A stretch of DNA of 64,000 bases from Sulfuricella sp. (GTDB taxonomy: Bacteria > Pseudomonadota > Gammaproteobacteria > Burkholderiales > Sulfuricellaceae), in NCBI GenBank assembly GCA_028713975.1, contig JAQTNE010000007.1:1-64000 (forward strand), given 5' to 3'. The notes under the pieces are model-generated. The model was not told the DNA's origin, searched no databases, and saw only the letters and a list, made by a program, of their open reading frames with translations. A program made the position numbers and the translations under genes. Shown here in pieces: positions 27,779 to 37,502 of the stretch; the first letter of the stretch is position 1; every line of letters starts with the position of its first letter.

Positions 27779-29163
27779 GCCGTCTCCTCCAGTTGCCGGA
27801 CTGCGGCGATGAACACCTGGGCGCGATGCTGGTAATTACGGAACATGTCGAAACTGGCGCAGGCCGGCGACAGCAGCACGGCATCACCCGGTTGCGCCTG
27901 CTCGAATCCGGCCTCGACCGCCGCTTCCATATCGGCGACAATCCGTTGCGGCACGCTGCATCCCGCCAGGGCTTCTCCAATTTTCGGGCCATCGCGTCCG
28001 ACCAGCACCACCGCACGGGCATGGGCTTCCACTGCCTGACGCAGCGGGCTGAAATCCTGATTCTTGCCATCGCCACCGACGATCAGCACCACCTTTTGCG
28101 CCATGCCATTGAGCGCCGCCACCGTGGCGCCGACATTGGTGCCTTTGGAATCATCGTAAAATTTCACTTGCCTGATTTCCGCCACCAGCTCGACCCGGTG
28201 AGCCAGCCCCTTGAATTCACGTAGCGCTTCGAGCAACGGAGTGAACGGCAGGTCGATGGCGCGGCACAGCGCCAGCGCCGCCAGCGCATTGGCGGCATTG
28301 TGCAGCCCGGCAAGCGGCAGGTCTGCCACCGCCATCAAGCGGTTGCTGCCCTGCGCCAGCCACATCCCGTTTTCGTCTTCCAGCAAGCCCCAGTCTTCGG
28401 CCTTCAGCGGCGCATTCAGGCCAAAGGTCGTCACGGTGCGACCCGGCTGCGCCATTGCCAGACTGAAGCGGTCTTCACGGTTCAAAACCTGTATCCCGCT
28501 GCCGGAAAAAATTCTTGCCTTGGCGACCGCGTAGTCGCTCAGGCCGGCGTAACGATCCATGTGGTCTTCCGTCACATTGAGCACAGTTGCGGCGGCGGAG
28601 TCGAGTGAGTGCGTGGTTTCAAGCTGGAAGCTGGAAAGTTCGAGCACGAACACATCCGGCACTTCGCCGCGCCGCTCCAGGTCAGCCAACGCATCCAGTA
28701 CCGGCAGGCCGATATTGCCGGCCACCACGGTACGCAGACCGGCTTTCCTGCACATCGCACCGGCCATCTCGGTGACTGTGCTCTTGCCGTTGGAACCGGT
28801 AATTGCCAGAATCCGGGGGCGAGGTGCGGAGTGCTGGGTACTGAGTGCTTGTGCAAATAGTTCGATATCGCCAACAACCGGCACGTTGCGCACCACCGCC
28901 TGAGCGACGAGCGGCTCGCGCAGGGAAACGCCGGGGCTGACGGCGAGCAGGTCGGCGTTGCAAAACGCTTCTTCCCTGAACTTGCCGGTGAACAGCGGCA
29001 CACCAGGCAGTTCTGCCTGGAGTCGCGCAGCGTGCGGCGGCTTATCGCGCGAATCGGCGACGGCCACTACCGCGCCCTGCCGGTCTAGCCAACGCGCCAT
29101 GGAAAGCCCGGTATCCCCGAGGCCGACCACCAACACTTTTTTGTTATGCAGATTCAGGTTCAT
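27775..29163 (-). CDS. murD: MurD, UDP-N-acetylmuramoyl-L-alanine--D-glutamate ligase
   Basis: A 462-aa Mur ligase adding D-Glu. Motifs: [16 protein letters not shown], the P-loop [29 protein letters not shown] and [11 protein letters not shown]. Just before the P-loop the peptide [12 protein letters not shown] is encoded by decameric repeats close to AGCACTCAGT (28817-28855), another possible repeat insertion though not longer than family variation. The ATG overlaps the stop of a 52-codon ORF by ATGA. Confidence 0.96.
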   Translation of the reverse strand: MNLNLHNKKVLVVGLGDTGLSMARWLDRQGAVVAVADSRDKPPHAARLQAELPGVPLFTGKFREEAFCNADLLAVSPGVSLREPLVAQAVVRNVPVVGDIELFAQALSTQHSAPRPRILAITGSNGKSTVTEMAGAMCRKAGLRTVVAGNIGLPVLDALADLERRGEVPDVFVLELSSFQLETTHSLDSAAATVLNVTEDHMDRYAGLSDYAVAKARIFSGSGIQVLNREDRFSLAMAQPGRTVTTFGLNAPLKAEDWGLLEDENGMWLAQGSNRLMAVADLPLAGLHNAANALAALALCRAIDLPFTPLLEALREFKGLAHRVELVAEIRQVKFYDDSKGTNVGATVAALNGMAQKVVLIVGGDGKNQDFSPLRQAVEAHARAVVLVGRDGPKIGEALAGCSVPQRIVADMEAAVEAGFEQAQPGDAVLLSPACASFDMFRNYQHRAQVFIAAVRQLEETA

Positions 29164-29318
29164 CTCAGTTTCAGCGTCGACAATCCAACCAACACCAGCA
29201 TCATGGAAATAATCCAGAAGCGAAGGGTAGGTTCTGGTGTCGGCCGCGCTGCGCGCTTAACCCTCGCTTCGCGAGCGTTAGCCTCCCCCTGAACCAACCC
29301 TTTGTTCGCTTCTCTCAT
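29160..29318 (-). CDS. Small ORF carrying a second copy of the MraY C-terminus
   Basis: A 52-aa frame begins at ATG 29318, 2 bases after the mraY stop, with GAGG just upstream, and ends in an ATGA overlap with murD. Its last 20 residues, [20 protein letters not shown], equal the MraY C-terminus exactly, although many codons differ at the third base. The first 30 residues are basic and include a segment from a palindrome (TAACGCTCGC-GAA-GCGAGGGTTA). It would be a one-helix membrane peptide. It may be a remnant left after replacement or duplication of the mraY end; expression is plausible from position but unproven. Confidence 0.6.
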   Translation of the reverse strand: MREANKGLVQGEANAREARVKRAARPTPEPTLRFWIISMMLVLVGLSTLKLR

Positions 29319-29320
29319 TT

Positions 29321-30406
29321 CTACCTCAGTTTCAAGGTGGACAAGCCCACCAGTACCAGCATCATGCTGATAATCCAGAAGCGAACCACCACCTGGTTCT
29401 CTTTCCAGCCCTTCAATTCATAGTGGTGGTGCAGCGGCGCCATGCGGAAAATGCGCTTGCCGGTGAGCTTGAACGAAGCCACTTGCAACACCACCGACAA
29501 GGTTTCGACCACGAACACGCCGCCCATCACGAACAGCACGATCTCTTGCCGCACGATCACCGCCACCACGCCGATTGCCGCGCCCAGCGCCAGCGCGCCG
29601 ACATCACCCATGAACACTTCGGCGGGATAAGCATTGAACCAGAGGAAGCCCAGCCCGGCACCGGCCAGTGCAGCGCAGAACACCGCCAGTTCGCCGGCGC
29701 CGGGAATATAGGGCACGCCGAGGTAGCGCGAAAACACGAAGTTACCGGCGACGTAGGCGAAGATCGCCAGCGCCCCGGCCACCATCACCGTCGGCATGAT
29801 CGCCAGCCCGTCCAGCCCGTCGGTCAGGTTGACCGCGTTGCTGCTGCCGACGATGACGAAATAGGTCAACACGGCGAAGCCAACGCCGCCGAGCGGGATG
29901 ATCAGCATTTTGAAGAACGGCACGATTAGCTCGGTCTGGGCCGGCAGCGTGGCATTCATCGCGAGAAACGCCGCCACGCCCGCGCCGATCAGCGACTGCC
30001 AGAAATATTTGGTCTTGGCCGACAAGCCTTTGGGGTTGCGGTGCACCACTTTGCGCCAGTCATCGACCCAGCCGATTGCACCGAAACCCAGCGTGGTAAT
30101 CAGAGCCACCCAGACATACGCGTTCTTCAGATCGACCCAGAGCAGGGTGGAAATCGCCGTCGCCACCAGCATCAGTGCGCCACCCATGGTCGGCGTGCCC
30201 GCCTTGATCAGATGAGTCTGCGGGCCATCGTCGCGCACCGACTGGCCGATTTTGTATGCCGTCAGCTTGCGGATCATCGCCGGGCCGACGATGAATGAGA
30301 TCATCAGCGCGGTCAGCATCGCCAGCACCGCGCGCAGCGTGATATAGCCGAATACGTTGAAAGCGCGCACATCGTGCGACAACCATTGGGTCAGTGCGAG
30401 CAGCAT
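29321..30406 (-). CDS. mraY: MraY, phospho-MurNAc-pentapeptide translocase
   Basis: A 361-aa integral membrane enzyme that joins UDP-MurNAc-pentapeptide to undecaprenyl phosphate, giving lipid I. The family Asp pair is in GWVDDWRK, followed by [29 protein letters not shown] and the cytosolic loop [13 protein letters not shown]. About ten transmembrane segments; length as in E. coli. Its start overlaps the murF end by 16 bases. A copy of its last 20 codons follows in the small ORF downstream. Confidence 0.98.
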   Translation of the reverse strand: MLLALTQWLSHDVRAFNVFGYITLRAVLAMLTALMISFIVGPAMIRKLTAYKIGQSVRDDGPQTHLIKAGTPTMGGALMLVATAISTLLWVDLKNAYVWVALITTLGFGAIGWVDDWRKVVHRNPKGLSAKTKYFWQSLIGAGVAAFLAMNATLPAQTELIVPFFKMLIIPLGGVGFAVLTYFVIVGSSNAVNLTDGLDGLAIMPTVMVAGALAIFAYVAGNFVFSRYLGVPYIPGAGELAVFCAALAGAGLGFLWFNAYPAEVFMGDVGALALGAAIGVVAVIVRQEIVLFVMGGVFVVETLSVVLQVASFKLTGKRIFRMAPLHHHYELKGWKENQVVVRFWIISMMLVLVGLSTLKLR

Positions 30407-31824
30407 GTAGAATCCTCCCGTGGCACAAAACTCTTAACCACACGCTCCATCTGCATAAAACGCGAGCCTTTCACCAGCACCACCACATCCGGCGCCAGCA
30501 GGTTTTCGATGTCATGCAGCAAATCCTCGATATATTCGAAATGCCGCCCGTTCTTGCCAAAGGCTTCGGCAGCCGAGGCGCTCAGGTCGCCCAAGGTGAA
30601 CAGGCAGTCGATACCGGCAGCCTTCGCCGCCGCGCCGATCTCGGTATGCAGTGCACGCGCATTTGCTCCGAGTTCGCCCATATCGCCCAGCACCAGTACC
30701 TTCTTACCCGGCAAAGCGGCAAGCACGGCAATCGCCGCTTTTACCGAACCGGGATTGGCGTTATAGCTATCGTCGATCAGGGTGGCGCCGTGCAGGCAAA
30801 GGCTCTTTTGCATCCGCCCCTTGACGCTGGCCACCTTCGCCAGCCCGGCGGCGATGGCGGCATTGCCAACACCCAGCGCCACGGCCACTGCGGCAGCAGC
30901 CAGCGCATTGCGCACGTTGTGTTCGCCCGGCACCGGCAACGTCACGGTGAATTTACCTTCAGGCGTAACCATGTCGATTTCGCTGCAGAACGGCAGCAAA
31001 CGGCAGACGCCTGAAATTTCAGCGGGTTGGTTCAGGCCGAAACGCATCGTGCGATGGCCCGCAGCCAGTTTTTGCCAGAGTGCAGCATACTGATCGTCGG
31101 CGTTGATTACGGCAGTTCCATCCGCCGCGAGCCCTTCAAAAATTTCGCCCTTGGCGTGTGCTACTGCCCCTATCGGATTAAAACAAGCATCCTTCTCCAT
31201 TGCCCCCTCTCCCGTTTCCGGGAGAGGGTTGGGGAGAGGGAAGCCGGCCAGATGAGCAGCCTGGGCATTGATCACCAACGCCACATTGGGCTGCGCAATT
31301 TTGCTCAGGTAGGCAATTTCGCCCGGATGGTTCATGCCCATCTCGATCACGCCATAACGGTGGTTATCGCGCAGACCAAGCAAAGTCAGCGGCAGGCCAA
31401 TGTCGTTATTGAGATTGCCTTTGGTCGCCAGCACCGCTTCGTCGCCGGCGTGTGCGCGCAGGATCGCCGCGATCATTTCTTTCACCGAGGTCTTGCCACT
31501 GCTGCCGGTCAGCCCCACCAGCGGAATACTGAAACGGCTGCGCCAGAGGTTTGCCAACGCACCCAGCGCAAGCCGGGTATCGGCCACGATCAGCAGTGGG
31601 AAATCACCCCAGGCCGGATCGGCATGATCTACCAGCGCCGCTGCCGCGCCTTGCCCGATCACCTGGGCGACATAATCATGGCCATCGAAACGCTCGCCTT
31701 TTAGCGCCACGAACAGGTCGCCGGCGGCAACCGCGCGACTGTCGGTGGTGACGCCGGAGAATGCGACATCCGCGCCGCTGCGCCGGGCATTCAGGGCCGT
31801 TACCGCTTCACTCAGGCGCAACAT
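30391..31824 (-). CDS. murF: MurF, UDP-MurNAc-tripeptide--D-alanyl-D-alanine ligase, with palindromic insert
   Basis: A 477-aa Mur ligase that adds D-Ala-D-Ala. P-loop [26 protein letters not shown], and [11 protein letters not shown] are intact. It is about 25 residues longer than E. coli MurF. The extra part, after AHLAGF and before [10 protein letters not shown], is [18 protein letters not shown] and following, encoded by the palindrome family found twice in murC. Homologues have a short loop here. The frame is open throughout. It overlaps murE by 13 bases. Confidence 0.96.
   Translation of the reverse strand: MLRLSEAVTALNARRSGADVAFSGVTTDSRAVAAGDLFVALKGERFDGHDYVAQVIGQGAAAALVDHADPAWGDFPLLIVADTRLALGALANLWRSRFSIPLVGLTGSSGKTSVKEMIAAILRAHAGDEAVLATKGNLNNDIGLPLTLLGLRDNHRYGVIEMGMNHPGEIAYLSKIAQPNVALVINAQAAHLAGFPLPNPLPETGEGAMEKDACFNPIGAVAHAKGEIFEGLAADGTAVINADDQYAALWQKLAAGHRTMRFGLNQPAEISGVCRLLPFCSEIDMVTPEGKFTVTLPVPGEHNVRNALAAAAVAVALGVGNAAIAAGLAKVASVKGRMQKSLCLHGATLIDDSYNANPGSVKAAIAVLAALPGKKVLVLGDMGELGANARALHTEIGAAAKAAGIDCLFTLGDLSASAAEAFGKNGRHFEYIEDLLHDIENLLAPDVVVLVKGSRFMQMERVVKSFVPREDSTCCSH
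31181..31241. repeat. Palindromic element inside murF coding sequence
   Basis: The core at 31202-31241 has CCCTCTCCCG-TTTC-CGGGAGAGGG followed by TTGGGGAGAGGG. The left flank (ACAAGC, CCTTC, CCAT) aligns with the flank of murC copy A, so about 60 bases are shared between the two genes. It is translated in the frame used by murC copy B, not copy A. Confidence 0.9.
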
Positions 31825-33299
31825 GGCGTATATCCTTGCAAAACGCGTTGCACGACATCGACGTCGGAAAACGGCAGACGGACACCGCTGATTTCCTGGT
31901 AATCCTCGTGGCCCTTGCCGGCAACCAGCACCACGTCACCCGGTTGCGCTCCGCGCACAACGGCATCAATTGCCGCCGCACGGTCGGCATTCGCGTGATA
32001 ATTGGCGCCCATGCCGGCGATAATGTCGGCAATGATGGCCTCGGCATTTTCTCCGCGCGGATTGTCGCTGGTGACGACCACTTCATCCGCCAGGCGCGAA
32101 GCCACCTCGCCCATCAGGGGGCGTTTGCCGCGATCGCGGTCACCGCCGCAGCCGAACACGCAAACCAGCTTGCCGTTGCTGCCCATGATCTCGCGCAGAG
32201 AGCTCAAAACCTTTTCCAGCGCATCCGGGGTGTGGGCGTAATCCACCACGACCAGCGGCTGGCCTTCTCCGCCCAAGCGTTGCAGGCGACCTGCCACCGC
32301 CTTGACCTGATTCAACTCGTGCACCGCATCTTCCAGTTTGATGCCGCTGACCAACAGGGTGGACAGCACCGCGAGCAGGTTGGCGGCGTTAAAGCGGCCG
32401 AGCAGTTCGCTATTCACCTGCGCCGTTCCCCACGGCGTCATCACCTCGAAACGAACGCCTTGCGCGTCGGTCACCAGATTGCGCGCCAGTACGGCGAAAT
32501 GACATTGGCCCTTGTTGCCCTCGAGGCTATAACCCACTACCTGCACACCGCTGCATCCCAGTTTGGCGGACAGTTCCGCGCCAAAGGGATCGTCCATGTT
32601 GAGTACCGCGAATTTCAGCTCGGGCCAGGCAAACAGTCCGGCCTTTACAGCGGCGTAAGAGGCCATGTCACCGTGATAATCCAGATGGTCGCGCGACAGG
32701 TTAGTCAACAACGCCACGTCGAAATGCATGCCGTTGACCCGCCCTTGCGCCAGACCGTGCGACGACACTTCCATCGCCACGCACTCGGCGCCCTGGTTGA
32801 GGTAATCGCGTAGCAAGCCGTGCAGGCTGACTGCATCCGGCGTGGTATTGGCGGATGGCTTCAGGCCGCCCGGCAGTCCGTTGCCGAGCGTACCCACCAG
32901 GGCGGTTTTTCTGCCTCGTGCAGTCAGCACCTGGGCAAGCCAGTGACAGCAAGAGGTCTTGCCGTTGGTGCCGGTGATGCCGATCGTCCATAGCTTGCGC
33001 GATGGCTCGCCATAAACTTGGCTGGCGATGTCCCCGGCTTTTTCGCGCAGACCTTCAACCGGGAGATTCGGCACCTGCCATTCGGCATTCCACTCGAAAT
33101 CTTTTTGTTCCCACAGCACTGCGCCGGCTCCGGCCGCAACCGCCTGGGCGATGAATTTGCGCCCGTCGAGGCGCTCACCGGGATAAGCGGCGAAGGCCTC
33201 GCCATCATGAATGCAGCGGCTATCCACAGTCATGCCCGACACGCCCGCCTTGGCAAGAAAGCTGGCCGCTGATTGCTGATCGCAAGCGGCCATATTCAT
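31812..33299 (-). CDS. murE: MurE, UDP-MurNAc-dipeptide--meso-diaminopimelate ligase
   Basis: A 495-aa Mur ligase. GITGTNGKTSCCHW is the P-loop, NLSRDHLDYHGD the carbamylated-lysine region, DYAHTPDALEKVL the C-terminal domain. TSDNPRGE is the DNPR motif that selects meso-diaminopimelate over lysine, so the wall is of the Gram-negative type. Overlaps ftsI by ATGA. Confidence 0.97.
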   Translation of the reverse strand: MNMAACDQQSAASFLAKAGVSGMTVDSRCIHDGEAFAAYPGERLDGRKFIAQAVAAGAGAVLWEQKDFEWNAEWQVPNLPVEGLREKAGDIASQVYGEPSRKLWTIGITGTNGKTSCCHWLAQVLTARGRKTALVGTLGNGLPGGLKPSANTTPDAVSLHGLLRDYLNQGAECVAMEVSSHGLAQGRVNGMHFDVALLTNLSRDHLDYHGDMASYAAVKAGLFAWPELKFAVLNMDDPFGAELSAKLGCSGVQVVGYSLEGNKGQCHFAVLARNLVTDAQGVRFEVMTPWGTAQVNSELLGRFNAANLLAVLSTLLVSGIKLEDAVHELNQVKAVAGRLQRLGGEGQPLVVVDYAHTPDALEKVLSSLREIMGSNGKLVCVFGCGGDRDRGKRPLMGEVASRLADEVVVTSDNPRGENAEAIIADIIAGMGANYHANADRAAAIDAVVRGAQPGDVVLVAGKGHEDYQEISGVRLPFSDVDVVQRVLQGYTPCCA

Positions 33300-35050
33300 A
33301 CCACCTCCTTGATTTCAGGCGCATTTTCCGGCGGAAGGATATTGTTGGTCGGCGCATCCGGCGGAACGGAAAGTAAACGCAGCGCCCCCGCCATCACCTG
33401 GCTGAACACCGGCGCGGCGACGGCGCCGCCGTAATACTGGCCGTTGGATGGCTCGTCGATCATCACCGCCACGATCAGGCGCGGATTGGATGCCGGCGCC
33501 AGACCGACGAATGAGGCGATATAGTGATTTTCGGCGTAACGACCATTTTCTTCCTTGTGCGCCGTGCCGGTTTTACCCGCCACGCGGTAGCCCATCACCT
33601 GGGCCCGCGGTGCGGTGCCGCCCGGCAATACCACCAGCTCCAACATGCTGCGCACCGCTTGCGACGTTTCTGCCGCAATCACCTTCACCCCGGCTGGCGG
33701 CACGTCCAGCTTGACCAGCGAAACCGGTCGGATTTCCCCGTCGCCGGTGAACGCCATATAGGCGCGCGCCAGTTGCAGCAGGCTCACGGAAATGCCGTGG
33801 CCATAGGCCATGGTGGCTTGCTCGATCGGCTGCCAGGTTTTATACGGGCGCAGCCTTCCAGTCGCCTCGCCGGGGAAACCGGCATGAGGCACCTTGCCGA
33901 AACCCATGCGGTCGAAAACATTCCACAGATATTCTGATTCGAGCGAAAGCGCCATTTTGGCCGCGCCGACGTTGCTGGATTTCTGGATCACCTGCGAAAC
34001 GGTCAACGTTCCCTCGGGATGGGAGTCGTGAATCGTCGCCGAACCGATGGTAAGGAAGCCGGGCGCGGTCTGAATCACAGAGGTTGGCGTGAATTTTCCC
34101 GATTCCAGCACAGCCGCGGCAGTAAATGGCTTCATCGTCGAGCCCGGCTCGAAGGTGTCGGTAACGGCGCGATTACGCGTGCTGTTGCGATTCAACTTGA
34201 GGCGATTATTCGGGTTATATGCCGGCAGATTGGCCAGCGCGAGAATCTCGCCGGTTTTCGCATCGAGCACCACGATCGCACCGGCCTTGGCCTTCTGTGC
34301 AATAACCGCGGCCTTGAGCTCGCGGTAAGCCAGATATTGAATCTTGCGGTCGATACTGAGCGCCAGATCGCGTCCGTCCTGAGGCGGCTGAACGCTCTCC
34401 ACATCTTCGATGATGTGTCCCAGCCGGTCCTTGATTACATGGCGGCTGCCCGGCTTGCCCGCGAGCCACTTCTGGTAGGTCAGCTCAAGCCCTTCCTGGC
34501 CGTTGTCATCGACACCGGTAAAGCCCAGAATGTGCGCCACCACTTCCCCGGCTGGATAGTAACGGCGATATTCGCGCCGCAGGAATACACCGGGTGCGTT
34601 GACCTGCATCACCCGCTCTGCCGTCTCCGGCGGCACCTGACGCTTGAGATAGACAAAATCGCGCGAGCTCCGGGTGAAGCGGCTTTTTACATCGTCTCCG
34701 CTCATTTCCAGAATTTTTCCCAATTGCCGGATGCGCTCCGGGGTAATTTCAAAATCCTTCGGGCTGACCCATACCGACTCCACCGGGGTGCTGATTGCCA
34801 GTGGCTCACCGTTGCGGTCGGTGATCATGCCGCGATGAGCGGTCAGCTCGATCACCCGGCGGGAACGCTCATCCCCTTTCTGCCGCAGAAAATGATTGTC
34901 CATTCCCTGTAGGTAAAACGCCCGCCCCAGCAATGCCAGAAACCACACCAGCACCAGTCCGACCAGAATGTGTGAACGCCCGGCAGGCAACTTCATCACC
35001 GGTGCCGATACGCCACCTCCCCGCCGTGAATTTTTCATGACGTAGCTCAT
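33296..35050 (-). CDS. ftsI: FtsI (PBP3), septal peptidoglycan transpeptidase
   Basis: A 584-aa class B penicillin-binding protein: short cytosolic N-terminus, one transmembrane helix (about residues 27-45), pedestal domain, and transpeptidase domain. Active-site motifs are GSTMKPF (catalytic Ser), KSSNVGA and AGKTGTAHK. It pairs with FtsW. Start ATG at 35050 overlaps the ftsL stop by ATGA; a second ATG four codons on is possible. Confidence 0.97.
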   Translation of the reverse strand: MSYVMKNSRRGGGVSAPVMKLPAGRSHILVGLVLVWFLALLGRAFYLQGMDNHFLRQKGDERSRRVIELTAHRGMITDRNGEPLAISTPVESVWVSPKDFEITPERIRQLGKILEMSGDDVKSRFTRSSRDFVYLKRQVPPETAERVMQVNAPGVFLRREYRRYYPAGEVVAHILGFTGVDDNGQEGLELTYQKWLAGKPGSRHVIKDRLGHIIEDVESVQPPQDGRDLALSIDRKIQYLAYRELKAAVIAQKAKAGAIVVLDAKTGEILALANLPAYNPNNRLKLNRNSTRNRAVTDTFEPGSTMKPFTAAAVLESGKFTPTSVIQTAPGFLTIGSATIHDSHPEGTLTVSQVIQKSSNVGAAKMALSLESEYLWNVFDRMGFGKVPHAGFPGEATGRLRPYKTWQPIEQATMAYGHGISVSLLQLARAYMAFTGDGEIRPVSLVKLDVPPAGVKVIAAETSQAVRSMLELVVLPGGTAPRAQVMGYRVAGKTGTAHKEENGRYAENHYIASFVGLAPASNPRLIVAVMIDEPSNGQYYGGAVAAPVFSQVMAGALRLLSVPPDAPTNNILPPENAPEIKEVV

Positions 35051-35331
35051 GGCGTCCCGGCCTTAACCGGCGCCGACTGCACCACCTGGATATGCGCGGC
35101 ATCGGGTATCCGCATCTGCAAGTAGGTCATGGCGACCTTCTCGATGCGGGTATGCATCGCCCAGGTGCTTTGTTCCAGTTGCAACTGCCCCCACTCCACT
35201 TCCATTTTTTTTGCCAGTTCCTGCTCTTGCTGCAATTCGATGAATATCTTGCGCGCCTTGTGCTGGGCAGTAACCATGCCCAGCGCGCAAGCCACCAGAG
35301 CCAGAACCAGGATCAGGTTGAGCTTGGTCAT
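35047..35331 (-). CDS. ftsL: FtsL, divisome bitopic protein
   Basis: A 94-aa protein with one N-terminal transmembrane helix and a periplasmic coiled coil ([20 protein letters not shown]), typical of FtsL, which binds FtsB and FtsQ and activates FtsWI. It lies between rsmH and ftsI with 4-base overlaps on both sides. Sequence conservation of FtsL is low, and position gives most of the support. Confidence 0.9.
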   Translation of the reverse strand: MTKLNLILVLALVACALGMVTAQHKARKIFIELQQEQELAKKMEVEWGQLQLEQSTWAMHTRIEKVAMTYLQMRIPDAAHIQVVQSAPVKAGTP

Positions 35332-36263
35332 GGCGCCTCCGTCCGCTCCGCAACGCGCATCACGGCGCTGCGCGAGCGCGGATTGGCCGACACTTCGGCT
35401 ACCGAGGGACGAACCGGCTTGCCCGCCAACCGCAACCTCGGTGCAGACCGCTCCGCCTCACGCACTGGCAACCTTTGGGGTAACGGCGCGGGCTGCGATG
35501 CGTCACGCATGAAGTGCTTGACCAACCGATCTTCGAGGGAATGAAAACTGATGACCGCCATGCGGCCAGACGGCGCCAGAACATCGACGCCTTGGGGTAA
35601 CACTAGCGACAACTCCTCAAGCTCTTGATTGAGGTAAATCCGTAGAGCCTGAAAGGTGCGCGTTGCCGGGTCTTGATGTGGCTCGCGGCTTTTGAACGCT
35701 TTTGCCACGATCTGGGAAAGCTGGCGAGTGGTGACAATGGGCTCCCCCGATCGAGACGCAACAATCGCCCTTGCAATCTGTTTAGCATACCGTTCTTCAC
35801 CATAATTTTTTATAACCTCCCCCAGTTGTTGTTCGGTTGCCTCTGCCAGAAACGAAGCTGCGGTTTGCCCGCGGCTCGTATCCATGCGCATGTCCAGCGG
35901 CCCTTCAAATCGGAAACTGAAGCCTCGTGCCGCCTCATCCAGTTGCGGGGAAGAAACCCCCAGATCCAGCAGCACGCCATCAACCCGCGCCACCTCCAAC
36001 TCCTGCAACACCTCGCGCAAACGGCTAAAACTGCTGTGCACGATTTGAAAACGTTTATCGGATATTTTTCGTGCCGACTCCACGCCTGCCAAATCCCTGT
36101 CCAGTGCGATCAACCGACCCCGATCGCCCAGTTTTTGCAGAATCAGCCGGCTGTGACCGCCCCGACCGAAGGTGCAATCCACATACACCCCGTCCGGCTG
36201 AATATTCAGTGCCTCAACAGCCTCATGCAGCAAAACCGTTTTGTGGCCGCCTTCCCCACTCAC
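35328..36263 (-). CDS. rsmH: RsmH (MraW), 16S rRNA m4C1402 methyltransferase
   Basis: A 311-aa SAM-dependent methyltransferase. SAM-binding motif [14 protein letters not shown], then LDRDL and [15 protein letters not shown]; the C-terminal part has [18 protein letters not shown] at 36263 overlaps the mraZ TGA (GTGA), starts the conserved [11 protein letters not shown] and gives the usual length. A much longer in-frame extension through mraZ was rejected. Confidence 0.96.
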   Translation of the reverse strand: MSGEGGHKTVLLHEAVEALNIQPDGVYVDCTFGRGGHSRLILQKLGDRGRLIALDRDLAGVESARKISDKRFQIVHSSFSRLREVLQELEVARVDGVLLDLGVSSPQLDEAARGFSFRFEGPLDMRMDTSRGQTAASFLAEATEQQLGEVIKNYGEERYAKQIARAIVASRSGEPIVTTRQLSQIVAKAFKSREPHQDPATRTFQALRIYLNQELEELSLVLPQGVDVLAPSGRMAVISFHSLEDRLVKHFMRDASQPAPLPQRLPVREAERSAPRLRLAGKPVRPSVAEVSANPRSRSAVMRVAERTEAP

Positions 36264-36703
36264 AGCGAGAAGTTTTCCAGCGCCGCGGGAATCGCATTGC
36301 CGGGCGCAAGAGCCTGCTCCATCTGGGCACGCCAGCCCTCCATGCTCCACAGCTCGAAATGCCCGCCCTGGCCAACCAGCATCGCTTCTTTTTCCAGCCC
36401 GGCAAGCTGGCGCAACGCAGGGGCAACCAGCAGGCGACCAGATGCGTCCAGCTCCAACTCCTCGGCATGACCCAACAACAGGCGCTTCCAGGAGCTCGAC
36501 ACGGGATCGAAACTCGGCAGTAAATTGATTTTTTCTTCGATAGGCAGCCAGGCAGGCTGAGGGTAAAGCAACACGCAGCGATGGGGGTGCGCGGTCATCA
36601 CCAGCCGCCCGCCGGACTGAACCAGCAGCGCGTCGCGATGCTTGCTTGGCACCGCCAAGCGACCTTTTGCATCGAGATTTAGAGCCGTTGCACCGCGAAA
36701 CAT
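36260..36703 (-). CDS. mraZ: MraZ, transcriptional repressor of the dcw cluster
   Basis: A 147-aa protein with two SpoVT/AbrB-like repeats: [20 protein letters not shown] and [18 protein letters not shown]. MraZ forms a ring that binds tandem TGGG-type repeats before its own gene and lowers dcw transcription. Four such repeats are present at 36736-36775. It is the first gene of the cluster. Confidence 0.97.
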   Translation of the reverse strand: MFRGATALNLDAKGRLAVPSKHRDALLVQSGGRLVMTAHPHRCVLLYPQPAWLPIEEKINLLPSFDPVSSSWKRLLLGHAEELELDASGRLLVAPALRQLAGLEKEAMLVGQGGHFELWSMEGWRAQMEQALAPGNAIPAALENFSL

Positions 36704-36735
36704 GAAGTTTCCCCTTTATTTTTCGACCGAAGCAG

Positions 36736-36775
36736 TCTTCCCACAATTTCCCACTTCTCGCCACTGTTTACCACT
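36736..36775 (-). promoter_or_regulatory. MraZ operator, four tandem 10-bp repeats
   Basis: On the minus strand the units read AGTGGTAAAC, AGTGGCGAGA, AGTGGGAAAT and TGTGGGAAGA, contiguous with exact 10-bp spacing, so the TGG cores face one side of the helix. They begin in the -10 box and cover the predicted start, which fits repression by MraZ. Confidence 0.85.
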
Positions 36776-36801
36776 ATATTTTAAAAAAAGTGGCCGGTCA
36801 A
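36773..36801 (-). promoter_or_regulatory. Sigma-70 promoter of the dcw cluster (Pmra)
   Basis: Minus strand: TTGACC (36796-36801), 17-base spacer, TATAGT (36773-36778). Predicted start is near 36766, about 60 bases before mraZ. The -10 overlaps the first MraZ repeat. Confidence 0.8.
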
Positions 36802-37003
36802 GCTAAATATCGGGTTTTTCTCTTATGTGACAACAAGTTAACGAACAAATCACGAAAAACCAATACACTTAAAAAACAATAGAATAGAAAAACAACTGAA
36901 AGTCATTTATGAGGAGAAAAACCAGAAGGGGAAAAATACAGAGCCGGCACATTTAGATTCAGGATGCCGGGGGAAAACGAAAACTACTTGATAGGGGAAA
37001 AAA

Positions 37004-37425
37004 GAAGCTGGCCGATAAGCCGGGTTCTGTCGTGGACAGTCATTCCTCTAGGCGCACGGTTACCCGTGAACTCAAGCAACCTACCCGCAGGCTCGACGAG
37101 CCGCCTCAACGCCTGCCTATTTGGTCTTGCTCCGGATGGGGTTTGCCCTGCCACTGATGTTGCCACCAGCGCGGTGAGCTCTTACCTCGCCATTTCAACC
37201 TTACCTGATCCGTTACCTTCAATCAGAGACAGCCTGCTTGCGCAGCCTGCTCTTCTTGAAGAGACTTTGCCACCCTTGCGGGCGGCAAGTCCGGCCATCG
37301 GCGGTGTATTTTCTGTGGCACTTTCCATCGCCTCACGGCGTCCGGTCGTTAACCGGCATCCTGCTCTATGGAGCCCGGACTTTCCTCTCCGCGCTTGCGC
37401 GCGCAGCGACTGTCTAGCCAGCTTC
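37004..37425 (-). ncRNA. rnpB: RNase P RNA (rnpB), bacterial type A
   Basis: The minus strand starts GAAGCTGGCTAGACAGTCG and contains the universal GAGGAAAGTCCGGGCTCC (near 37370-37388), and ends with ACAGAACCCGGCTTATCGG near 37010-37030. The 5' and 3' ends pair (GAAGCTGGC with GCCAGCTTC), as in the P1 helix. Length of about 422 is at the upper end for type A. RNase P RNA trims tRNA 5' leaders with RnpA. The gene lies upstream of mraZ, a frequent arrangement in betaproteobacteria. A T run (TTTTTT) follows the 3' end. Confidence 0.95.
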
Positions 37426-37431
37426 ACGGCT

Positions 37432-37440
37432 ATTATACCA
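37432..37440 (-). promoter_or_regulatory. Extended -10 promoter of rnpB
   Basis: TGGTATAAT on the minus strand is an extended -10 with a perfect TATAAT (37432-37437), ending 6 bases before the mature RNase P RNA 5' end at 37425. No clear -35 hexamer is visible. Confidence 0.75.
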
Positions 37441-37502
37441 TCCGGCGCCCGACGATTTCCGGCTGGTTTGCCAGGTTGCCGCCAATCGGCACCGCACCTT
37501 GG

